Source of the DNA: Candidatus Daviesbacteria bacterium
GTDB taxonomy: Bacteria > Patescibacteriota > Microgenomatia > Daviesbacterales > UBA10151
Direction of reading: 5' to 3'
NCBI GenBank assembly: GCA_016186985.1
Contig: JACPKO010000051.1
Span: 1 to 10,288 of the forward strand
DNA: 10,288 nt
Part shown: piece by piece, positions 5,326 to 10,288 of the stretch
How positions within the stretch are numbered: the first letter of the stretch is position 1
How the letters are laid out: every line of letters starts with the position of its first letter
Made by a program: the position numbers and the translations under genes
The notes under the pieces: generated by a model
Database searches by the model: none
Seen by the model: only the letters and a program-made list of their open reading frames with translations
Told to the model about the DNA's origin: nothing

Positions 5326-5505
5326 ATGGCAAAAACAAGTAATAACGTCAAGAAGAAATTTAAATATGAGGTTCAAAAACATAGCCGTTGTATGCGCTGC
5401 GGCAGGACCCACGGATTCCTGCGCAAATTCGGAGTTTGCAGGATCTGTTTTAGAGAATATGTTTACAAGGGATATTTACCTGGTGTAAAAAAAGCCAGCT
5501 GGTAA
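5326..5505 (+). CDS. rpsN: 30S ribosomal protein S14, short zinc type (uS14)
   Basis: S14 sits in the 30S head between S3, S10 and S19. This gene encodes 59 residues, the length of the short zinc-containing form rather than the about 100-residue form of E. coli. The product reads MAKTSNNVKKKFKYEVQ, then HSRCMRCGRTHGFLRKFG and VCRICFREYVYKG, and ends LPGVKKASW, the nearly invariant end of the family. Cys22, Cys25, Cys38 and Cys41 should coordinate zinc. It lies 5 bp after rplE and 9 bp before rpsH. No strong Shine-Dalgarno is visible; the start follows from homology. Confidence 0.97.
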   Translation: MAKTSNNVKKKFKYEVQKHSRCMRCGRTHGFLRKFGVCRICFREYVYKGYLPGVKKASW

Positions 5506-5514
5506 GTTAATTTT

Positions 5515-5907
5515 ATGGATATAGTTGCAGACAGCTTAATTAGAATAAAAAACGGATATTTGGCTTACCGCGAGGAAGTGATTTTACCGTACTCAAAATT
5601 AGTACTGGCAATTTGCAAGCTACTTGCAAATGAAAGCTTTATCGAATCTTTTAAAGAAGAAAAAGTTGAAGGGAAAAATTACAGCAGTATAAAAGTTGTA
5701 TTAAAATATTTAGGCAAAAAACCGGCTTTGACTGATATCAAAAGAATCTCCAAACCGGGGCTTAGGATTTATAAATCACGCAAGGCTTTGCCAAAAGTAT
5801 TGAATGGTTTTGGACTGGCAATCATTTCTACACCTAAAGGTGTTATGAGTGATAAAGAAGCCCGTAAAAACGGTTTAGGCGGAGAAGTCATGGCACACGT
5901 ATGGTAA
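5515..5907 (+). CDS. rpsH: 30S ribosomal protein S8 (uS8)
   Basis: S8 is a primary 16S rRNA binder of the central domain and, in E. coli, the translational repressor of the spc operon. The 130-residue product has the N-terminal IVADSLIRIKNGYLA, the PYSKLVLAICKLLANESFI region and the C-terminal rRNA-binding domain LKRISKPGLRIY-like segment (here KRISKPGLRIYKSRKALPKVL). It ends with the hallmark ISTPKGVMSDKEARKNGLGGEVMAHVW. Length is normal. The N-terminus is a few residues shorter than usual, starting MDIVAD where many homologues have MTDPIAD. No clear ribosome binding site precedes it. I cannot identify an S8 autoregulatory site in the window. Confidence 0.97.
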   Translation: MDIVADSLIRIKNGYLAYREEVILPYSKLVLAICKLLANESFIESFKEEKVEGKNYSSIKVVLKYLGKKPALTDIKRISKPGLRIYKSRKALPKVLNGFGLAIISTPKGVMSDKEARKNGLGGEVMAHVW

Positions 5908-5925
5908 AGAAAGGAGCTATAAAAT

Positions 5926-6489
5926 ATGAGCAGAATTGGTAATAATCCTATCTTAATACCGTTGGGAGTTGATGTTAACCTCGAAGGAAATTTAGTTATC
6001 GTAAAAGGCTCAAAGGGCACTTTAAGCATGGAATTAAATCCGGCTGTAAAAGTTGATATTGAAGATGGAAAAATAAAAGTAAGTGCGAAAAAAGGATTCG
6101 AAAGAGGATCTGCTTTGCACGGTTTAACCCGGTCTTTAATCAGCAATATGGTGGTTGGGGTGTCAACAGGCTGGACTCGCGATCTGGAAATGGTTGGAGT
6201 TGGATACAGGGTCCAAGGCGGAGGAGAATCTTTAACTTTAAATGTTGGGTTTTCCCATCCGGTAATTATAAAAGCACCGGAAGGGATAATATTTACAGTC
6301 GCTGATAATACCAAAATCAAAGTGTCAGGCGCAGATAAAATTTTAGTTGGCCAGGTTGCGGCAAACATCAGAAAAGTCAGACCACCTGAGGTCTACCAGG
6401 GAAAAGGGATTAGGTATACCGGTGAGTATGTCAGAAAGAAAGCCGGTAAAGCAGGCAAGGCAGCAACCGGGGCTGCTGCTGCTAAGTAA
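5926..6489 (+). CDS. rplF: 50S ribosomal protein L6 (uL6)
   Basis: L6 binds domain VI of 23S rRNA near the sarcin-ricin loop. The 187-residue product starts MSRIGNNPILIP and has two tandem L6 folds. The first holds VIVKGSKGTLS and HGLTRSLISNMVVGVSTGW. The second holds EMVGVGYRVQ, LNVGFSHPV and the RNA-binding close PPEVYQGKGIRYTGEYVRKKAGKAGK. A short Ala/Gly/Lys tail (AATGAAAAK) follows. The ATG at 5926 is well supported by AAGGAG about 9 bases upstream (5911-5916). It follows rpsH after 18 bp and precedes rplR by 9 bp. Length is slightly above the usual 175-180 because of the tail. Confidence 0.98.
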   Translation: MSRIGNNPILIPLGVDVNLEGNLVIVKGSKGTLSMELNPAVKVDIEDGKIKVSAKKGFERGSALHGLTRSLISNMVVGVSTGWTRDLEMVGVGYRVQGGGESLTLNVGFSHPVIIKAPEGIIFTVADNTKIKVSGADKILVGQVAANIRKVRPPEVYQGKGIRYTGEYVRKKAGKAGKAATGAAAAK

Positions 6490-6498
6490 CGTAAATAT

Positions 6499-6834
6499 AT
6501 GTTAAAAAAACTAAGAATTAGTAAACACAAGAGGGTTAGAAAAAATATAGCTGGTGTGTCAGGTAAGCCGAGAGTGGCTGTGTTTAAATCCGGCCAGCAT
6601 ATTTACGCCCAAATCATCGACGACTCAAAAGGCGAAACCCTGGCTGCAGAGTCTGACCTTAAAATTAAAACCGGAACGAAAAAGGAAAAAGCTGCCAAAG
6701 TTGGTGAAGCCCTGGCCCAAAAAGCAATTAAAGTAAAAATTACCAAAATTGTTTTTGATCGGGGCGGATTTGCATATCATGGAAGAGTTGCAGCAGTAGC
6801 AGAAGGATTAAGAAAAGGAGGTTTACAGTTTTAA
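6499..6834 (+). CDS. rplR: 50S ribosomal protein L18 (uL18)
   Basis: L18 binds 5S rRNA with L5 in the central protuberance. The 111-residue product has the basic N-terminal stretch KKLRISKHKRVRKNIAGVSGKPRVAVFKS, the HIYAQIIDDSKGETLAAES core, and the C-terminal GGFAYHGRVAAVAEGLRKGGLQF, which is diagnostic. Length is normal to slightly short. The last codons contain AAGGAGGT (6814-6821), the ribosome binding site for rpsE, and the TAA stop shares its last base with the rpsE ATG (TAATG), so translational coupling is expected. Confidence 0.97.
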   Translation: MLKKLRISKHKRVRKNIAGVSGKPRVAVFKSGQHIYAQIIDDSKGETLAAESDLKIKTGTKKEKAAKVGEALAQKAIKVKITKIVFDRGGFAYHGRVAAVAEGLRKGGLQF

Positions 6835-7418
6835 TGGAACCCAAAAATAACTATCAGAGAAACCAAAGAGGAATGGGCCAGCGGGATAATCGCCAAAGAC
6901 CTCAGGAGCCTTCAGAATTTTACGAGAAGGTAGTGCAAGTTAACCGCGTTTCCAAAAAAACCAAGGGTGGAGACAAAAGATCATTGTCGGTTCTGGTGGT
7001 GGTTGGAGACAGAAAAGGCAAGGTTGGGGTTGGTTTAGGCAAAGCTGCAGATGTCCAGTCGGCCGTACGGAAAGCCACAACTTATGCCAAAAAGCACATG
7101 ATTACCGTGCCCTTAAAGGATGGCAGGACTATTTTGCACGCGATTAACGTTAAACTTGGAGCAGCGCTGCTGATGTTGAAACCAGCTCCCAAAGGAACAG
7201 GGGTTATTGCGGGAGGTCCGGTCAGGGTTGTTGTAGAAGCTGCGGGAATTCACGACGTTGTCTCAAAGATTTTGGGGACTAACAATAAGGCATCCAATGT
7301 ATATGCAGCTTTGTATGCCCTGAAAGAACTGACAGCTTCAAAATATTCTAAAGGTTTGAAGGATGAAAAAATAAAAAAGGATGTAAAAGAAAAGGTAGAG
7401 GAGGGGAAAGATAAGTAA
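6834..7418 (+). CDS. rpsE: 30S ribosomal protein S5 (uS5)
   Basis: S5 lines the mRNA entry channel and affects decoding fidelity. The 194-residue product begins with a Gln/Arg/Asn-rich arm of about 28 residues. The S5 N-terminal dsRNA-binding-like domain follows (YEKVVQVNRVSKKTKGGDKRSL, VVVGDRKGKVGVGLGKAADV). The C-terminal domain contains PAPKGTGVIAGGPVRVVVEAAGI and DVVSKILGTNNKASNVYAAL. A Lys/Glu-rich tail of about 25 residues extends it past the usual 165-175. The start at 6834 overlaps the rplR stop and has AAGGAGGT 12 bases upstream. In most bacteria rpmD (L30) follows; here rplO follows after only 39 bp. Confidence 0.97.
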   Translation: MEPKNNYQRNQRGMGQRDNRQRPQEPSEFYEKVVQVNRVSKKTKGGDKRSLSVLVVVGDRKGKVGVGLGKAADVQSAVRKATTYAKKHMITVPLKDGRTILHAINVKLGAALLMLKPAPKGTGVIAGGPVRVVVEAAGIHDVVSKILGTNNKASNVYAALYALKELTASKYSKGLKDEKIKKDVKEKVEEGKDK

Positions 7419-7438
7419 TTGTTTAGTTGTGAAACAAT
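7418..7438 (+). other. Small hairpin at the rpsE-rplO junction
   Basis: ATTGTTT (7418-7424) and AAACAAT (7432-7438) form a 7 bp stem with a 7-base loop in the 39 bp spacer. The stem is AT-rich and has no following T-run, so a terminator is unlikely. This is the site where rpmD is located in most bacteria; no remnant of it is visible. Confidence 0.4.
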
Positions 7439-7457
7439 CATTTAACTTATTACTAAT

Positions 7458-7895
7458 ATGAAACTTAATGCTTTAGAGAAAACTATACAAAGAAGTAAGA
7501 AACGTCTTGGGAGAGGAATTGGTTCGGGTAAAGGGAAAACCGGAGGCAGGGGCATGAAAGGTCAAAAAGCCCGGGGGAAAATTCCGGCCTCTTTTGTCGG
7601 AGGAAGTTTGCCTTTATATAAAAAACTTCCGTTTGTTCGGGGCTGGGGTAATAAAAAACCCAATCCTAAGCCGGTGGTGTTAACACTTGACCATTTAAAC
7701 CGGTTTAAAGCAAACTCAAAAGTGACAATCGCAACTTTGATGGAGGCAAAAATAATTGCAGGCAGAAACGCTCAAAACCGGGGTGTCAAAATTTTAGATA
7801 AAGGTGAAGTTAAAGTCGGCGGCCTGACTGTGGAAATTCCTGTAAGCCGGAAGGTAAAAGAAAAAATTGAAAAATCAGGAGGCAAAGTTGTCTAA
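7458..7895 (+). CDS. rplO: 50S ribosomal protein L15 (uL15)
   Basis: L15 is a late-assembly 50S protein with a long basic N-terminal extension threading through 23S rRNA. The 145-residue product shows that extension clearly: SKKRLGRGIGSGKGKTGGRGMKGQKARGK (about residues 14-42). FVGGSLPLYKKLPFVRGW follows, then a globular domain with VLTLDHLNRF and GVKILDKGEVKVGGLTVEIPVSRKVKEKIEKSGG. Length matches the family. The start ATG at 7458 has no clear ribosome binding site. The final codons carry AGGAGG (7877-7882), which serves the original secY start. Confidence 0.97.
   Translation: MKLNALEKTIQRSKKRLGRGIGSGKGKTGGRGMKGQKARGKIPASFVGGSLPLYKKLPFVRGWGNKKPNPKPVVLTLDHLNRFKANSKVTIATLMEAKIIAGRNAQNRGVKILDKGEVKVGGLTVEIPVSRKVKEKIEKSGGKVV
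7877..7882 (+). promoter_or_regulatory. Shine-Dalgarno for the original secY start
   Basis: AGGAGG ends 5 bases before a TTG at 7888-7890, inside the end of rplO. The spacing and strength mark 7888 as the ancestral secY initiation site. The reading frame it opens is broken after 20 codons. Confidence 0.65.
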
Positions 7896-7950
7896 TTTTT
7901 TTCAACCTATTATTAGTGCTTTAAGCACAAATCCCGATTGCCGGAATTGA
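7888..7950 (+). pseudogene. secY: Remnant of the secY N-terminus, out of frame with the rest
   Basis: A TTG with a good ribosome binding site opens a short frame that overlaps the end of rplO by 8 bases, as secY commonly does. Its first 12 codons read (M/L)SNFFQPIISAL, which looks like the amphipathic N-terminal helix of SecY. After about 7923 the sequence stops resembling SecY in this frame and meets TGA at 7948-7950. SecY homology resumes at 7925 in the next frame with AQIPIAGIDADG. The usual segment between these points (DLRKK-type loop plus most of membrane helix 1, about 20 residues) is absent. The join sits near CTTTAAGCACAA (7919-7930). This reading rests on recalled SecY N-termini and is an inference. 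Confidence 0.6.
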
Positions 7951-7969
7951 TGCTGATGGAATCAGACAA

Positions 7970-9109
7970 TTGTTTGGAAGCAACCAACTCCTTGGGCTTT
8001 TGGATATTTTCTCTGGAGGGACTTTAACCAACTTTTCCATTCTTGCACTCGGCTTAAATCCATACATTAATGCTTCGATCATAATGCAGCTTTTGACTAT
8101 GGTTTTCCCTAAGCTTGAGGAAATGAGTAAAGAAGGAGAGATGGGCCGCCAAAAAATTAACCAATACACACGTTTCCTGACTATCCCTTTGTCTGTTATT
8201 CAGTCTGTAGGTATGTACACCTTGCTAAAAAACCAGGGGTTGGTTGAGGCAAGCAACCCGCTAAGCATTTTGGCAATAATAGTCGCCATGGTCGCAGGAA
8301 CGATTTTTACCATGTGGCTCGGGGAACTTTTAACCGAATACGGTATCGGGAATGGAATTTCCATCCTGATTCTGGTCGGAATTTTAGCCAGGGCGCCGGT
8401 TGTTTTATTCCAGACCGCCTCAATCGTTGAACAGCAACAGGTTTTGAATTTGCTTATTTTTGTAGCTGTTGGTATTACGGTTACAGCGGCGATAGTTTTT
8501 GTAAATGAAGGCCGCCGGCAGATCCAAATTCATTACGCGCGCCGCTTCTCCGCCGGAAGAAGAATGAGCCAAGTCCAAACATACTTGCCTTTGCGGGTAA
8601 ACCAAACCGGTGTAATCCCGATTATTTTTGCAGTTTCCTTAGTATTGCTTCCTTCGTTTGGGGGCCAGTTTTTAGCCCAGTCAAGCGTACCTGTTTTGCA
8701 AAATATCGGCAGGTTTTTATCATTGAATTTCCAGCCCAATTCTATTACTTATAACGCTGTTTATTTTCTGCTTGTAATCGGATTTACTTATTTTTATACG
8801 GCAGTAGTTTTTAACCCGACTAAAATTGCTGATGAGATCAAAAAATACGGCGGGTTTGTTCCGGGAATCAGACCGGGAAGTACAACCGCCGCTTATTTGA
8901 ATTACATCTTAATAAGAATTACTTTGGCAGGAGCTATCTTTTTAGCAACAATCGCGGTCATGCCTTCGGTGGTTTCTTATTACACCAATATTTCAACTTT
9001 GGTTGTGGGAGGCACGTCACTTCTAATCGTTGTCTCAGTTATTTTGGATACGGCAAAACAATTTGAAAGCAAGATGATTGAGAAAAATTATGATAAATTC
9101 TTAAGCTAA
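7970..9109 (+). CDS. secY: Preprotein translocase subunit SecY, N-terminally truncated
   Basis: SecY forms the protein-conducting channel in the cytoplasmic membrane. Homology begins at 7925 (AQIPIAGIDADGIRQLFGS), directly after an in-frame TAA at 7922-7924; TTG at 7970 is the first usual start codon in the frame, without a visible binding site. The body is otherwise complete. It has LGLLDIFSGG and the plug/TM2 region LALGLNPYINASIIMQLLT. GELLTEYGIGNGISILI (TM4-5) follows, then the cytosolic loop RRFSAGRRMSQVQTYLPLRVNQTGVIPIIFA. The SecA/ribosome-binding loop NPTKIADEIKKYGGFVPGIRPG comes next, and the C-terminal helices end TAKQFESKMIEKNYDKFLS. As it stands the product is about 379 residues (394 from 7925) against a usual 420-440, and lacks TM1. 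adk starts 4 bp downstream. Confidence 0.9.
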   Translation: MFGSNQLLGLLDIFSGGTLTNFSILALGLNPYINASIIMQLLTMVFPKLEEMSKEGEMGRQKINQYTRFLTIPLSVIQSVGMYTLLKNQGLVEASNPLSILAIIVAMVAGTIFTMWLGELLTEYGIGNGISILILVGILARAPVVLFQTASIVEQQQVLNLLIFVAVGITVTAAIVFVNEGRRQIQIHYARRFSAGRRMSQVQTYLPLRVNQTGVIPIIFAVSLVLLPSFGGQFLAQSSVPVLQNIGRFLSLNFQPNSITYNAVYFLLVIGFTYFYTAVVFNPTKIADEIKKYGGFVPGIRPGSTTAAYLNYILIRITLAGAIFLATIAVMPSVVSYYTNISTLVVGGTSLLIVVSVILDTAKQFESKMIEKNYDKFLS

Positions 9110-9113
9110 GAAA

Positions 9114-9629
9114 ATGAAGATTCTCATAGTTGGACTTCCGGGTTCAGGTAAAACAACCCAAATTGACAAAATAGCACAAGAGTATGGCTTAATACCTGTA
9201 AGGATGGGGAATATCCTGCGTGACTTAGCAAGCAAAGGCGGAAAAATGGGCGAAAGGGTTAAATCGATAATGGCAAGCGGAGAATTGGTTGATGACGAGA
9301 CTGTGGCGGAATTGATTAAAGTAGAAGCGGCGAAAATAGGAGATAATTTCATTATGGAAGGTTATCCGAGAACTATGGAACAGGTTAAGCTCTTCGATCC
9401 CGGTTTTGACAAGGTTTTTTATCTTGGGGTGCCTATTGAGGTTGTAAAAGATCGTATGAAAGGCAGAGGGCGTTCCGATGATTCCGGTGCGGCTATTGAA
9501 AAAAGGGTTCAGGTGCAAATGGAAGATATGGAAGATATTTTAAGCTTCTACAAAAATGTCCTGGTAAAGATCGATGGCACCGGTACAATTGAAGAAGTAT
9601 TTAAATCAATTGAGGATAACTTGCAATGA
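9114..9629 (+). CDS. adk: Adenylate kinase, short-lid type
   Basis: The enzyme interconverts ATP + AMP and 2 ADP in the cytoplasm. The 171-residue product has the P-loop GLPGSGKTT (residues 7-15), the AMP-site region around MGNILRD (Arg36) and GELVDDETV (56-64). It also has the family signature GYPRT followed by Gln90 (83-90), and an Arg-rich segment ending RGRSDD (118-123). The LID is reduced to a few residues, with no zinc cysteines, which explains the short length relative to the about 215-residue long form. The placement between secY and map is the classical arrangement. The start ATG at 9114 is 4 bp after secY, and the TGA stop overlaps the map start (ATGA), implying coupling. The gene appears intact. 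Confidence 0.95.
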   Translation: MKILIVGLPGSGKTTQIDKIAQEYGLIPVRMGNILRDLASKGGKMGERVKSIMASGELVDDETVAELIKVEAAKIGDNFIMEGYPRTMEQVKLFDPGFDKVFYLGVPIEVVKDRMKGRGRSDDSGAAIEKRVQVQMEDMEDILSFYKNVLVKIDGTGTIEEVFKSIEDNLQ

Positions 9630-10117
9630 GCTTAGTGCCTCGATCTAAGTCTCAGCTTGAATTGATGCGAAAAAGCGGCCTGGTTACAGCAAAAGCCTTA
9701 AAAGCGGTTTTAGAAGCAATAAAGCCGGGCATTTCACTGCTCGAGCTTGAAAAAATTGCCAACAGTGAAATTACTAAATTAGGCGCCCAACCGTCCTTTA
9801 AGACAGTTCCTGGTTATTCCTGGGCAACTTGTCTGACGGTTAACAATGAGGTTGTACATGGAATACCGCGCCCGATAACACTTAAAGAAGGGGATCTTTT
9901 TAGTATTGATATCGGCGCAGTTTTTGGTGGATGGCATACTGATGCGGCATGGAGTGTTTTGGTGGGTCATGAGTCAGGTGTCAAGAGTCATGAAAAAGAA
10001 AAATTCCTAAAAGCCGGGGAAGAAGCCTTGTGGCAGGGAATAGCCCAGGCGAGATCCGGCAATAAAATCGGCGACATAGTCGCGTCAATGCAAAGAGTTG
10101 TGGAAGGAGTAGGATAG
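9626..10117 (+). CDS. map: Methionine aminopeptidase type I, interrupted by in-frame TAG
   Basis: MetAP removes the initiator Met from nascent proteins using a dinuclear metal centre. This open frame gives 163 residues covering the N-terminal half. It has RSKSQLELMRKSGLVTAKAL, then VNNEVVHGIP with the conserved His78. The first two metal ligands follow in SIDIGAVFGGWHTDA (Asp95 and Asp106). It ends at TAG (10115-10117) just after QRVVEGVG. Homology resumes without a shift (SVVRSLVGHGIG...), and most homologues have an aromatic residue where the TAG lies, so a single-base change from a Tyr codon is the simplest explanation. A half-length product would lack the remaining metal ligands and should be inactive. 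The start overlaps the adk stop by 4 bp. Confidence 0.9.
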   Translation: MSLVPRSKSQLELMRKSGLVTAKALKAVLEAIKPGISLLELEKIANSEITKLGAQPSFKTVPGYSWATCLTVNNEVVHGIPRPITLKEGDLFSIDIGAVFGGWHTDAAWSVLVGHESGVKSHEKEKFLKAGEEALWQGIAQARSGNKIGDIVASMQRVVEGVG

Positions 10118-10288
10118 TCAGTCGTCAGGTCTTTAGTCGGTCATGGAATCGGGAAAAAGCTTGATGAGGACCCGGAAGTTCCGGGATTCGGTAAATCAGG
10201 CAGAGGGTTGCCTCTTAAAAAGGACATTACAATTGCAATTGAGGCGATATATAGCCGGGGCTCACATGAAGTGGTTTTGGAAAAAGAC
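10118..10288 (+). pseudogene. map: Downstream continuation of map after the TAG, cut by window edge
   Basis: The 57 codons after the TAG stay in the same frame and are clearly MetAP. VRSLVGHGIGKKLDEDPEVPGFG carries the His metal ligand (GHGIG), and ITIAIEAIY carries the Glu ligand. Two positions depart from the family. LDEDP has Asp where the family has the catalytic His (E. coli His178, usually LHE.P). LPLKKDITIAIEA has Asp-Ile where the family usually has Gly-Met before the strand. The stretch runs off the window end (EVVLEKD), so the last Glu ligand cannot be checked. Loss of both frame integrity and a catalytic residue fits a decaying copy, but sequencing or consensus error is equally possible. 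Confidence 0.75.

Noticed and set aside
5769..6368. Long open frame on the - strand (199 codons) opposite rpsH/rplF
   Set aside because: It is a shadow of two firmly identified r-protein genes and has no recognisable domain or start signal.
7888..7930. Programmed ribosomal frameshift in secY
   Set aside because: A shift would not restore the missing TM1 sequence; about 20 codons are absent, and I see no slippery site with a downstream structure.
10115..10117. Stop-codon reassignment as an explanation for the TAG in map
   Set aside because: TAG terminates rpsS, rplV and rpsC at the expected ends, and no intact gene in the window reads through TAG. TGA recoding as seen in some related phyla does not apply either: no in-frame TGA occurs within conserved coding sequence.

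Overview
The window is a run of tightly packed, same-strand housekeeping genes: the middle of the bacterial S10-spc ribosomal protein supercluster, followed by the secretion and adenylate kinase genes that normally follow it. The order is rplW (5' end cut off) - rplB - rpsS - rplV - rpsC - rplP - rpmC - rpsQ - rplN - rplX - rplE - rpsN - rpsH - rplF - rplR - rpsE - rplO - secY - adk - map (3' end cut off). All genes lie on the + strand, and I see no credible gene on the - strand. There is no tRNA or rRNA gene, CRISPR array, transposase or classical terminator, and nothing that looks like an undescribed multi-gene system.

The organism is a bacterium. S14 is the short zinc-binding form, L24 carries a CxxC...CxxC zinc motif, and rpmD (L30) is missing between rpsE and rplO. 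Together with modest AT-richness and Lys/Glu-rich C-terminal tails on several r-proteins, this fits a member of the Candidate Phyla Radiation (Patescibacteria), perhaps Microgenomates-like. That placement is inference and the phylum within the group is uncertain.

Layout: 1-1527 encodes L23, L2 and S19. From 1525 to 2799 the genes rpsS, rplV, rpsC and rplP are separated by 50-85 bp spacers made of a recurrent imperfect palindrome that supplies both the stop codon upstream and the start context downstream. From 2800 to 4330 (L16, L29, S17, L14) genes abut or overlap. A 114 bp spacer at 4331-4444 can fold into hairpins. From 4445 to 7895 (L24 to L15) the genes are compact and ordinary. From 7888 to the end come secY, adk and map, which supply the translocon channel, AMP/ATP homeostasis and removal of initiator methionine.

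The features most worth a second look are departures from integrity in otherwise essential genes. secY has lost about 20 codons covering its first membrane segment, with a frame change at the join. map has an in-frame TAG, and an Asp where the family has a catalytic His. rplN is about 14 residues short inside its conserved core. These may be real lesions, strain-mixture or consensus errors, or signs of a second copy elsewhere; the raw reads would settle it. A second theme is short repeats that have spread into spacers and into the C-terminal tails of L22, L29 and S17.
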